The notes under the pieces were generated by a model, which saw nothing but the letters and a program-made list of their open reading frames with translations, made no database searches and was not told where the DNA came from. 64,000 bases of DNA from Gnetum montanum (taxonomy: Eukaryota; Streptophyta; Gnetopsida; Gnetales; Gnetaceae): assembly GCA_015680685.1 (NCBI GenBank), contig MNCI01029224.1, positions 172,154 to 236,153 of the forward strand, given 5' to 3'. Each line of letters starts with the position of its first letter. Position 1 is the first letter of the stretch. This document shows, one piece after another, positions 21,041 to 31,985 of this stretch. Made by a program: the position numbers and the translations under genes.

Positions 21041-23319
21041 CTGGAACAAACACCATGGTTTTCTAGGCTTTGAAAGATAATAACTCATTGATTGTGTTGT
21101 GATGTTGAAGCCACTAAAAGGGGGAAACATATAATGAAAGGCTTCTTAGGAACTAGAGGAGGTGGTACCTGTATGACAAAGGGCTCTTTAGGCTGTGTGT
21201 TTTGGGGTTGTGATGGTACTTTGATAACAAATAGTTCCCTAGGAGGATTAGACTATTTGGTTTCTATGAATGAGGCTACAGGATAGGAGTTGTTGTTGGA
21301 GTTTTTAGAGTTTGGCTCATTGAGCATGAACTCTTCATGGTATATCATCTTTTGGAGGTCATCCTTTAATGCTAAGTACAAATCACTATCATGACTAGCC
21401 ATTTGATGATAATGACAGTGCCTATCGAGTCTAAAGTGCTTTGGTAGCTATCATTGGATCTCTAGCTATGTCATAAAGATGATCATGTCTATTTCAAGCC
21501 TCTTTAGATAGTTGCTTTTGTTATATATGGTCATCTTTAGGTAACTATTCTAGAAGCTTAGCAGGCTTCATAGATAACCTAGTATATTTAGACCTATCCT
21601 TCCATCCAGAGTTTGATCATGGTTGATTTGGAGCATAGGAAGTGAATGGCTGGGATGAGTTAGAAGATGTGTTGCATGACGGTAATCCATTACTCTCTCC
21701 TTATTTTGATTCTTTGGTTACTGTGGCCATAGTTATATGCCCTTGCTTGTTTTTATTACTATTCCTTCTCAAATGTTGATTTTTATATGCCACATAGGCT
21801 AGATCATTGCTTGCCTTAGCTATCTCCTTGATGTTGTTAGTTTGCAAAAAGCCTTGGCTTAGTGACTAGGGCTCTAGATAGTAGAGCTTTGACTTAATGA
21901 AATCATTTACTAGTGCCTTAAAGATGGCTAAGAGGTGAGTCTTAGATATAGGCTCTAGAATCTCATTAACTATTAAGTTCCATCTTCGAATGAACATTTT
22001 GATTGGTTCAAATGGCCCTGCCTCACCTTCATTTGTTAATCCAATATGGTATTTAGCTTTAAGTTATATTTGAAATGGCTAACAAATTAGTTTATTAGGT
22101 CTTCAAGGAAAGAGATGAAATCTATAGGCAATGTTTAATACCAATCTAGAGCCTTCCCCTTTATAGACATGGGGAAAATCCATAGTATCGTATGAGGCCA
22201 AGCTTGCAAAAATAGGCACTTAGACTAGAAGGTGACTAGGTGAGTGTTGGGATCCCCTTCATCATTGTATTTAGTGATGTTTGGTATGGGTATGCCAGTG
22301 GGTAAGGTCATTTGAGGCACAATAGGACTTATAGGATCATCCTAGTGAAATTCTAGAACCTTGATTGTCTAAGTTGTATTGGCCTTAAGTTTTCATAGCT
22401 TTTCAGTAAGGTCTTAGATCATTTGGAAGGCTTGATCCAAGCCTTGGGACATCGCCATGGGTTGCAGTGATTGTATCAATGATTAAGGAGGGATTTGTGA
22501 AGCTTGAGGTTGTACAATTAACATTGGCATAGAGGGAAGAGGTCGTGTGGCCACCATCATAGGTGGGTTAAACAAGGAAAAAGATGTTTGAGTTAGAACT
22601 TGTGGTATGAAGTAGACAAAAAGAGTATGAGAGGCTTGTATTGCTTGAGGTTCCAATGAGGGTCCTACTGATATGACAAAGGAAGATGGTGAGGTAGACA
22701 TCACTAGGGCTAGGTAAAAAGAGTGAGGTTGTGTGGAAAGGGGCATCAATGAGAATAAGAAAGTGGATTGAGACATGTATTATGCCTAGTTTATGGTAAT
22801 AATGGGTGTAGAATCAAATATGATAGAATATATAGTAGGGGTATTAGGTTGAGGGCCTTGTCCCATCAATGAGGCAAGAGATGTGGAGTTGGGTACAGTT
22901 GTTTGGGGATCCAAAGATTGGAAAAGACTTTCAATGAAGATGTATGCCTCCTATTTGATCTCAAACTCATCTTCCTCTTCTTAGAGATTTTTTGAGCTAT
23001 TTACCTTAATAAACTCATCAATGTATATGAGTTGTATGAGCATTTGTGCATAAAACTTGGTGAGGTGGATTTGGTCATTAGGAGATGGAATGTATTCTTT
23101 TCCATCTTGATGTATGATTTCAATTTGATGGTTAGCATTAGATTTAAAGTGTGGTATGAAGAGACTAGCTTGTATCTTGGCATAGAGGAAGTTATAGAAC
23201 TCCTTATTAATGATTATAAAATCCCAAAATTTTCCTCTTTTCCTAGGTGATTGTCTTCATTTTATGACTATAGGGTCTTTTGGGTCAAAGATACAGATTG
23301 CATCTTGGTTGGATGCCAT
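21041..23319 (-). pseudogene. gag relic, right copy (uninterrupted)
   Basis: The minus-strand frame opens at an ATG at 23319 (MASNQDAICIFDPKDP). A block of about 60 residues follows (LYAKIQASLFIPHFKSNANH; DGKEYIPSPNDQIHLTKFYA), then a Pro/Ser-rich stretch (22776-22483), MSQGLDQAFQMI (about 22455-22415), and a capsid-like core (HLVTF...LQAWPHTI...GKALDWY, about 22240-22150), as in Ty3 gag. After SYAPNQPWSN...WKDRSKYTRLS (about 21640-21570) it is cut off around 21041, before the protease part present in the left copy. Stops and frameshifts break it. It supplies the unoccupied site that proves the solo LTR insertion in the left copy. Confidence 0.7.
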
Positions 23320-25757
23320 ATTTGTCTAGTTAAGGTGCAGGAAAGTTGATTGGCTAAAATACATTATCACTAGCCTAAATTTAGTTCACTAAATTTTACA
23401 ATTAATTAATTGAATAAAAATTCTAGTGAATGGAATTTCATAAGGTGCAAGAGGGGTATGGCTAAAATGTATGGTAAACTGCAACTAGAAGTGCAGTATA
23501 GGTTATGGTAATAGGTGGTATACATTGCACTTGAGAAAATGTAGCAATTTTGTGTTAAAATGCCAAACTATGCTAGCCTTTATAGAAAGAGCTATGTTGG
23601 AGGAGGGTAAGGGTGTAAGGTGCCAACAATTATCTTACCCACTTGAACTATGTTGGGGTTTCGCCTTCTTGGCCAAAGGAATGTTCTTTTCAAAAAAAAA
23701 AAAATGGATGTGAAATTTTATTTTTCAATGGCCATGTTGGTGTTTAGAGAAGGATCAATGTTGGATTCGTTGAAAAAATTCATAGTAGGAGGGGTTTTGG
23801 ATGGTTCAAGGGTATGACACCCATGCTATGGGTTATGACATCCACACTGGTGGATATGACATCCATGCTAGGAGGTATGACACCCATGCTAGGTGGTATG
23901 ACAATCATGCTAGGGGTTATGACATCTAGGTTTGGGGGGTGGGGGAGGTATGACATCCAAAATTGGGATTAAGACACCCACATCGGCTTTGCTCTAAAAT
24001 TTTCACATCAAAGGGGTATGAGGTTTTGGATGATAAAATCACCAACACTAGCCTTTTTGGAAAGTTTTTGTTGTAGAAGGATATAAGGTTTTTGGTGATA
24101 GAATAACCAACACTAACTTTAAAATTTTCAGCAACTTTTATGAAATGTTTCCCCAAAACCCAAATAACTTACAACCTCCACACTAGGTTTTTGTGGTAGG
24201 GAGATTGATGGTAGCATTGGTACATTTGGTAGAAAAATTGTTAAAGTTTGATAAAATTTGGTTGTAAATTCAAGGTTTTTCACTTGCAAATAGTGTCGTC
24301 ACATTGGCAAAACTTGTATGGAGGCCCTTCTTCTAGCACTAGAAAATTGTTGCAATCGGAAAATTTAGTGTTGGAGAAACTAAAGATTCCAACCATAGAT
24401 AGCTTTAACCCTGGACCCCAAGAACCTTCAAAAAATAGATCTGAGTTACCCTAGATGGTCTTGCCGATCACCCAGGGACTTACAAAGCATCAATGGGCAT
24501 AATAAAATGAAAATGCAAGACAGATCTAAAAATAAATGCATAGAATAAACACAAATCTAGCTATATTGCACAACAATAAGAATTGTAAACTTTATTATGA
24601 TAAACACAAAGAGTTTAGAGAGTGTAAAAGTGGGCCTAAGGAAGCAAAAGAGGTTCACTTCACAAAGGGCTTGGAATCTATTAAAACTGGTGGCTTTGGA
24701 TGCCATAGTCAACTCCATGATCTGAATGCTCCACAACTTCCAAAATTGTGGAACCTTGCTATATTCCTCACGATATCTACAACATTGATGGTACAAGAGG
24801 GTAAGACATGTGGGGATTTTGGATGATAAGAAGAACCACACTAGAAGTCTCAAAGCCTAGGTTGCTTAGAGTTATTACAAAATCACATACAATCTTAGGG
24901 AGTAAAAGTGCTCACAATGGTTATGGGCTCCATGCTAAAATTTTCTTTCAAAAGATTTGTTCCTGCAAAGAATGTTCAAAGCTATTGATTGCTAAAGGAT
25001 TAGAATCTCAAATATTGTTATGCTACCAAAAATTTAGAATCTTTCTATTGTGTTGGAGCTTGATTTTTATAGGTTTCATGGTCATGAATTTTGCTGCAAA
25101 TTTTGACCTAATTTTTGATAGATTGCTGCTATGCATAGGTGTTGCAGGGGTCTAAATTCAGCATGATTATCATGTATGGCAAGTTTTGATACCCTCAATG
25201 GTATCAGAATAATTCTATTTGAAAAAATAGTAAACAAAAATTTCATTCATGCTAGCTTCTTTCACTTACACTAGGCCTTCCAATAGCAACCCTAAGGTGT
25301 AGGATTGATGCTAGATCTAGAATAATGATAAAGTATTCAGCCATGCTGGAGTAATGTTGGGGGAAGGTGCAATGCTAGGCAATGTAGGAGTTATATTCCC
25401 CAATGCTAGGCATAGGTGAGGTTACATCCCCATAGGTGTTTCCATTACTACAAAAGTTATACCCACCCCCAAAACCTAGCAAAATGCCAATTTTGGTAGT
25501 CCAAAAGGCATTTTTGGTGTCCCAAGTCCAAGTATATGCATGATATGACTTTTCTCATTTGGGGGTTGAGGCTTGAACCACTTATGAGGCATTTTTCAGC
25601 CCCAAAAGCTAAAGTATGTGAAATTGCATCTTGTGGATTACAATCTTCACATTTTACAATGAAGGTTTAGCCTCAAGTTTCATGGGGTGAGAGTTACAAT
25701 GTTAGAAAGGTCACAACTTGCATTTTCATATTAGTGTTTTAGCCAAATTCCTCTCAT
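23320..25757 (-). other. 5' leader-type noncoding segment, right copy
   Basis: A noncoding block upstream of the gag ATG, similar throughout to 18604-20770. It is longer partly because of an expanded short tandem repeat (23810-23985). At its far end lies a minus-strand primer-site-like sequence (25751-25766), which favours reading it as an untranslated leader rather than an LTR. Confidence 0.55.
23810..23985. repeat. 21-bp minisatellite, ~8 units
   Basis: Units built on GGTATGACACCCATGCTAGG begin near 23812, 23833, 23854, 23875, 23897, 23917, 23947 and 23969, about 21 bp apart in most of the array. The left copy of the same segment (about 19085-19155) has only about three units. Confidence 0.75.
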
Positions 25758-25766
25758 CTGATACCA
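25751..25766 (-). promoter_or_regulatory. Primer-site-like sequence, initiator-tRNA-Met type
   Basis: The minus strand reads TGGTATCAGATGAGAG. Many plant LTR elements use TGGTATCAGAGC, complementary to initiator tRNA-Met. The expected LTR to its right is missing because a plus-strand gag fragment begins about 35 bp away, so the element is truncated here. Confidence 0.45.
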
Positions 25767-25801
25767 AAATAATTTGTATAAATACCCCAACTAACAAGAA
25801 T

Positions 25802-28470
25802 GCCCCAAGGCTTGGATCAAGCATTCCAAATGATCCAGGACTTTAAGGAAGAGTTATGAAATCTCAAAGCTTCAACAACCTAGATAGTGAAAATTATGGA
25901 TTTCTATTAGGATGATCCAATCAATCCTACTATTCCATAGATAGCTCTTCCCTTGGGCATCTCTATACCTCAATTCACTAAGTACAATGGTGAGAGTGAT
26001 CCTAATGCCCACCTCATTACCTTCTATTCTGAGTGCTTGTTATTACAAGCTTGGCCACACCCTATAATGTGAATCTTCCCTATGTTCCTTATAGGGAAAG
26101 CCTTTGACTAGTATCGTGCATTACCAAGAGGATTTATATCCTCTCTTGATGACTTATTATCATAGTTCATTAACCATTTCAAGTATAACTAGAAACTTGA
26201 CACAACTATTGATTAACTAATGTAGGTTAAGTAGGGATCCCTTGAGGGCATACAAAAATTTATATATGAGTGGAATTCTCTTTTCAATGAGATTCCAAAA
26301 TTCATAGCCAAGATCCATCTTCTCACTATATTCAAGTGGGCAGTTAATGACTTTATTAAGTCTAAACTCTACTATCTGGACCCATGATGGCTTAGCTAAG
26401 CCTTTTCGTAGACTAAGAACATAGGGGATGCTACTGAGGCTAGTTATGATCCTACTTACATAGTGTATAAGAACCAACATACATGGAAGGAAAAGGAGAA
26501 GGGGAGGAAAAAAAATGTAGCCATGGCCATTGTGGCCAAAGAAAACAAAACAACATAGGGGCCTAAAATGAATTAATCCAAGGTCCCTATCAACAATAAC
26601 CAACCCTCAACCTCCAAGCCTCTACATCAACTAAATCGAGGCCTAACTTTGAATGAAAAGAAAGGTCAAAGTACACTAGGTTACCTCTAAAACCATATGA
26701 ACTCCTTGAACATTTGTTAAATATAAACAAATGACTAAGAATTTTGGGAAGATGCATGATAGACTATGCAAAATTGCAAAGAATCCTACTCTTGCAACCA
26801 AGGATGATCCACTGGTACCTAAGTACTTCAAGCTTGACTGTTTCTACCACTATCATCAATTGCCAGGTAATGATATTAATTTTTGCCTAGTAATCAAAGA
26901 TGACCTACAAAAGATGATAGATAATGGTGAATTGGTCCTTCATGCATTTAACCTAGTTATACCATAGAAGTAGTCCATGTAGGTCTACAAGGACCCATTA
27001 AATGCTAACAACAATATCTATATCATAGTGACATTTAATGTGAACAACAACTCTAGGTTTGTGCTAAAGTCATTGATGATTTTGGTACCTCCTCACAACA
27101 ATAAGGTTTATTCAAGTTTGTTTAGCTTAAGTCCCCCTTTTGTTGTAATTATACCATCATCCACATCTCCCAAGGAATCTTTTGTGATTAGGGTGCCCCT
27201 TCCCTCTATAGTAAAATCAACAACTGTAACTGAACAACATCCTTCTATGGTGGCCCATGCAATGACCTTTTTCCTTATCAAACAATAATAATAAGAAGTC
27301 ACCAACAAAACAAGGTAATAGAGCTTATGCCAAAGTTAAAGAATAAAGACAAAAATCATGTCAAGGCATAGAAGGAAGTAGGTCCACCAAAGGCCACTCC
27401 TGTCTCATCCATTCCCATGAGCTCTAACACTCAGGTTACTTCAACCAATTAACTAAGAAAGGATCTTAAATCACAAGGGAAGGGAAAAGAGGCCAAAATG
27501 TAATAGTTAAAGCATGAAGTTCATATCCTGGGATGTATGGAGGAAGTTAAGGTCAACAAGAATGAGAAGTCAAAAACCAATGACAAATACTTCCTCAATG
27601 CGATGAAATAGGTCAAACAATCATTATAGCAAGAAACCACCTCTCTTAGCTTGTAGGATTTGGTAATGACTTTTGCTACACACCATGAGACATTAGTAAA
27701 AATTTTGACCTACATTCTTATTAGTAAGTATATCCTCACTTGTAAGGAATCCATCCACGTGGTATTGGTACCATCTTCACTAAAGGAAAAAATTAAACCA
27801 ACAACACTAGTATTTTCTAAGAATGAAGTCAAGACCAACCCCTAAGATGATGAGACAACCAAGGTTCTCCTCTTCATAAACATAAGGATGGGGTAATACA
27901 AAATGCATAGGGTGCATGTTGATGATGGAATGGTAACTAATGTCATACCTTGTACCATTGTCAAACATTTAGGCCTAATAGAGCACATGAAATACACTTG
28001 AAATTCTATCCTTAAATTCTTTAATAGATCTAAGGTGGTGGTAAAAGGCTCTGTTTCCTTAGATTTCATAGTAGGGGAAAAATTCTCCTAGGATTCAATG
28101 TCATCTAGGGAGGCCTTGGCTAGCTCAGTTACAAGCTATTTCCTCATTCATCTACCAAGAAATTTACTTGTCTTATAAGCGAGATAAAATATTTATCCAT
28201 GGCAACAACATAGTTCCTTTGGTGGTCAACAACATTGACACAGAATAAGAATTCACAGTGGAGTTTTAGGAAGAAACTCCTACTGTTAATCACAAAGTCA
28301 AGAAACTTGATAGATCAGAAAAGGCCAAAATAGACAACAATGGAACCATGGATGCACCATGGAAGGAGCTTCCCTTCAACATGATTAGTGAAGGGTATTG
28401 GAAATACAAAATCATGCACTAGAGACCATACATCATTCCTAATCTTTCAAAGATTAGGAAATACTTGCAT
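25802..28470 (+). pseudogene. gag-protease relic, plus strand
   Basis: The frame starts MPQGLDQAFQMIQ at 25802, equivalent to an internal position of the minus-strand gag copies, so the N-terminal third is missing. It continues with IPQFTKYNGESDPNAHLITF, a capsid-like core, and RPNFEWKERSKYTRLPLKP near 26640-26690. Further blocks are CFYHYHQLPGNDINFCLVIK (about 26840-26900), a His/Cys-containing stretch where a zinc knuckle is expected, and a protease region around 27905-28240 (VHVDDGMVTNVIPCTIVKHLG; IPLVVNNIDTE). Stops are common. It is the inverted homologue of the relics at 13372-23319. No RT follows directly. Confidence 0.7.
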
Positions 28471-28750
28471 GATTGACATATGTGCCCAATTTGCTTACCC
28501 TTGTACCTATAACCATGTAGCCTTCTTAGCCTAGCTTAAACATTATTTGCTTGTGCTATTTTATGTTACTTTGTTTTACCTTGTTTTGACCTTAGTTTGC
28601 ACATAGCCTAGAGTTTATTTTTGTTTATAATTTACCTTTTATGACTTGTCTATTTTATAATATAAAATATAAAAAATACCATAAAAACTTTAAAATCTGA
28701 AAAATTCAATTATTACAAAACAGAAAATTGATAAAAATTTCCTTTTCAAC

Positions 28751-28945
28751 ACACATGGCCTGCCATGGCCTAAAACTTGCAATGTGTATGGCTCACCATG
28801 GCCTAAAACTAGCAAAATGTATGGTCTACCATGGCCTAAAATTGGCATGATTATGATGGTCCACCATGGCCTAAAACTAACAAATCATGATGATCTATCA
28901 TGGTCTAAAACTACCAAAACGTAGGATCCACTGTGGCCTAAAAAC
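28751..28945. repeat. ~34-bp tandem repeat, ~6 units
   Basis: Units are built on CCATGGCCTAAAACTAGCAA and recur about every 33-36 bp (near 28755, 28788, 28821, 28857, 28891 and 28925) with drift. The same phrase recurs singly at about 52597 and, inverted, near 13094-13150 and 20981. It marks the region after the protease of this element family. Confidence 0.8.
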
Positions 28946-29499
28946 TAGTAAAACTCTTATAACTTGCTATAACTAATACAACCACATGAGTTACCCAATG
29001 TAGCCTTATAACATGAGTAAGAAAATAAATATGTACAATATGTATAAAACTAGAAATATTAAAACATATAAACAAAATTAAAGTTTAAAAATAATAATAG
29101 TTAAAAATGTGTTTAACATAATAGCTAGGATCACATAGTATGACAAAAGTTTAAATAATGTAAAGACAATAAACTATCTCTCAACAACCAAAGGCTAACA
29201 CTAGTCACAATATCATAATAACAACATCAAAAATAAAAATAAAGAGAGCCNTCTAACACTAGTCACAATATCATAATAACAACATCAAAAATAAAAATAA
29301 AGAGAGCCAAAGATAATAATTAACTAATGGCACTAATATGTAGCTGGAGGAGATTGAGGAGCACTTTTATCATCACCACTATGATTGTTGGTGTCACCTG
29401 GTACCTATACCATAATAACATATGTTTAATCAGTAATCAAGATACTAGAAAACCAAATTATAAATTAAAATAAACTAAAACATGTTAAAATAAAGTAAA
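28946..29499. other. AT-rich noncoding with a gap-associated duplication
   Basis: No gene was seen. At 29195-29250 and 29253-29308 the same 56 bp (starting CTAACACTAGTCACAATATC) occur on either side of a single N at 29251, which looks like an assembly artefact. Confidence 0.6.
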
Positions 29500-31359
29500 T
29501 AAACAAACTTGGAAGGACTTGGATGCAACATCTTCTATGGGAAATCTTTGAAGATCAACCTCTAGATGATGGAGGACTTGGTCCTTGGTCATGTAGGCTT
29601 AGTCCACCTCCCCAAGATTAATGCTAGTCAGGATGTTGCTCTTATCAATTTTGGTTCATGTAGGTGGCTCACATGAAAATGTAGTAGTGGTCACCTCTCT
29701 AGAAGTAGTAGAGACCTAAGGAGGTAGAGAGTAAGCCACCATCAAAGAGCTGTGGAATAGTTTGAAGACACTCTATGCTTGAATCTCCTTCATGAATAGC
29801 TCCAACTTGCATTGTTCGATGGGCTCCTCCTACAACCACTTAAGATAGGCCTCAAATTCTACCTTTTACCTTTTCTTGTGATCTTTTTGTACCTAGCCTC
29901 ACTCTAGGAACTAAGTACAATAATCTCTTTACTCCCTAGCCTTGCAAGCTAGTAAGTCCAACTGTAGCTTCTTCTCTGCAACCTTCCTAGCAAGGGTAAT
30001 CCTTCCATGGATGGCATTCCAATACCATGCCCATGTTATCTCTTTGATTCATAAGGAGTCCTTGTTAGCCACTTGGACTTCCACAAGCCCCTTATGATCC
30101 TGGAGATCTTAATTACCTTAGCATATTTCTTAGTTTCTCTTTCAAATTCCACAACTCATTCCCATAGGAACTCATTCAAACATTGACACTTCCACACTAT
30201 TTTCATGCATGAAAGCACACATTCTATGACATGTTCATAGAACTTCTATGGAACATTCTCTACTTTAGTTGGTAGAATAGGCAAAGCATCAATCTCCATG
30301 GCATGATTGCAATCCCATCCAACCTTAGGCACTGCAAGCAATGTCACAACACAACATGCATATTAAAAATATAAGCAAAGAATAATAAAAAAACTTCTAA
30401 ACCACTAATACCACATAACCACAAGACCTATATAAAGCAACAATTAAGGGAAAAGTAGAATAAGATTCTTATGAACATCAGGAACGATCTATTATAATCG
30501 ATTGATCATGTCTTTGGCCATCCCATGTATGAAATCCATTTTTTTAGGAATCTCCACCCATGGTTTCATGTGAAACATGGAGGTTAAGGCATTAGTTTGA
30601 GGTGTAGGAGCTACAACAAGCATGACAATCTACTAATAGTTAAAACTAAGCTTAAATAGAAAACCACAAAGTCTAACACATATAACAGAAAATCATAAGT
30701 GCCTGGACCATCTCCAAGATGATAATAGGGAGTTTACCTAGTGTTGAATTACCAAATATGTTGTCAAAGGCATCCACCATGGCATCAGATATCTCCTCAT
30801 CCTCATGCCATTGTAGCACCTCCTCCTCTAGGAATTTTTGTTTTGCCTCTACTACTACTACTTGGGTCGCTAGTTCTTGTTGCTTGTCTATAGAACAACA
30901 AACACAAAACATAGAACAACTTACTACATTTTTCCTAAAACAATATAACGACATAGCCTTATAACATAAAATGAAAAAAAAATTAAAAATAAATCAAACT
31001 AAAACATACCTGCAACCACTTGATGTGCTTGGTCAAGTCTAAAAATAAGCCTCTTCTTTGTAGGCTACTTAATAACTAGTGCTACCACCTCAACCATAGT
31101 CCTCTTTAACTTTGCTTTAACCCATCAACTTTAGCACATAACTCTTTTACCCTTCACTCATTTCCTTGGGCAACTTGGGTATCAATCCTCATGTTGTTAG
31201 GGGAAGCATAACGTATGCCACTAAAATGCATAGTGGTAATAGACAACGATTTCCCAACATCCTCTAGTGGATTCTGAGCCTACATGGTTTAAAACAATAT
31301 CCTTGATCCAAGGCTTAGATAGTTGGGATGGATCTTGACTTACCCATTGTCCATCCCTT
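29500..31359 (-). pseudogene. Multi-exon coding relic, 3' part
   Basis: Exon-like blocks on the minus strand: 31344-31359 (end of an exon, followed by GTAAGT), 31279-31010 (SITTMHFSGIRYASPNNMRI; acceptor ATGTAG, donor GTATGT), 30887-30738 (DKQQELATQVVVVEAKQKFL, a coiled-coil-like stretch, then EDEEISDAMVDAFDNIF), about 30620-30480 (TNALTSMFHMKPWVEIPKKM), and from 30331 (CNHAMEIDALPILP; ECVLSCMKIVWKC). Stops lie in several blocks. It joins the 47109-50505 part once the LTR insertion is removed. The family is not identified with certainty; position, length and antisense orientation suit the antisense accessory ORF of Tat-type Ty3/gypsy elements (inference). Confidence 0.5.
31355..31359. repeat. 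Target duplication CCCTT (left)
   Basis: CCCTT before the LTR start (TGGTGACACATTT) corresponds to CCCTC after the right LTR at 47109-47113, with one mismatch. This boundary was chosen because it gives both LTRs a TG start. Confidence 0.55.
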
Positions 31360-31399
31360 TGGTGACACATTTATGTCTTTTAATGGAAGAGTATTTATG

Positions 31400-31985
31400 A
31401 TTGAAAAGGGATTTCCAAAGCCTGCTCTAAAATATATTTAATACTTTAAAAGGAATGTGTGATGCTAGATATAACTTGTAATGATAGATAGGATAAAAAA
31501 TGTAGCTTCTCAATGGGTTGTTCATGTAAGGAGGAGAACTATGAAGATAATGGAAAAATGCTTAATAATTTAGTGGATGCTCTTTTTCCTAATGTTGAAA
31601 ATCTAGATAGGAGGGAAGCACTATTTGAGACCATTTGATGCAAGTATTAAGAAAAGGAATTATGAGCCACATGAGGCACCTTTTCATGAGGATATGACAA
31701 GGCTTCTAGTGCCAAACTTCTATTATACTATGAAGGACATTGTTTTTGAAGTTGCTAATAAAAAGAGATGATTAACTTAAATGAGAGATTTGGGATGTTG
31801 CATCCAAGGAAGCCACGAATCAAGCATTTTAACTATACTAATGGAGATGTTTTTAATTGGAAAATGTTTTGGAAAGTTATGGTAGAGAAATTTGATCTAC
31901 TTGTACCACCATATCTGGAAGGTATTATGCTAAAGGCTCTTGTAGAGAACATACTTAGCATGAACAAAAGAAACGATCATGATTA
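31400..31985 (+). pseudogene. PRISE / progesterone 5-beta-reductase-like fragment, copy A
   Basis: Blocks equal those of copy B: EALFETI... and the PHEAPFHEDM... block around 31660-31695, NFYYTMKDIVFEVANK (31721-31770), then NYTNGDVFNWKMFWKVMVEK (31830-31890) and LVPPYLEGIM. The pattern 'F(N/H)xxNGDVFxWKxxWKVxAExF' is a C-terminal hallmark of plant PRISE enzymes (NADPH-dependent enone reductases of the short-chain dehydrogenase superfamily, related to iridoid synthase). Between the two blocks the reading frame has stops, and the central region that normally follows the catalytic Tyr is shortened. The N-terminal NADPH-binding GxxGxxG region is absent. It is broken after codon 'RNDHDY' by insertion of the 2-kb-LTR element. 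Confidence 0.7.
31981..31985. repeat. Target duplication GATTA (left)
   Basis: GATTA precedes the TGTTGATG start of the nested element; TATTA follows its end at 40848-40852 (one mismatch). The right LTR of the outer element still reads GATTATGG at the equivalent place, giving the empty-site sequence. Confidence 0.8.

Larger units (their letters stand above)
31360..31985 (+). repeat. Left LTR, first part
   Basis: This part matches 44048-44685 of the right LTR and contains the first copy of the PRISE-like fragment. The LTR resumes at 40853 after the nested element. Confidence 0.7.

Noticed and set aside
24536-25155. Open frames of about 96-115 codons on both strands
   Set aside because: They fall in the leader-type segment; the sister copy at about 19820-20200 is not open in the same frames and no motif is present.
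25751-25800. LTR boundary directly at 25774 for a minus-strand element
   Set aside because: A primer-like sequence is present but only about 35 bp separate it from an unrelated plus-strand gag fragment; no LTR can be shown.
26217-26603. 128-codon minus-strand open frame
   Set aside because: Opposite strand of the gag relic 25802-28470; no motif and no conservation in the other gag copies.
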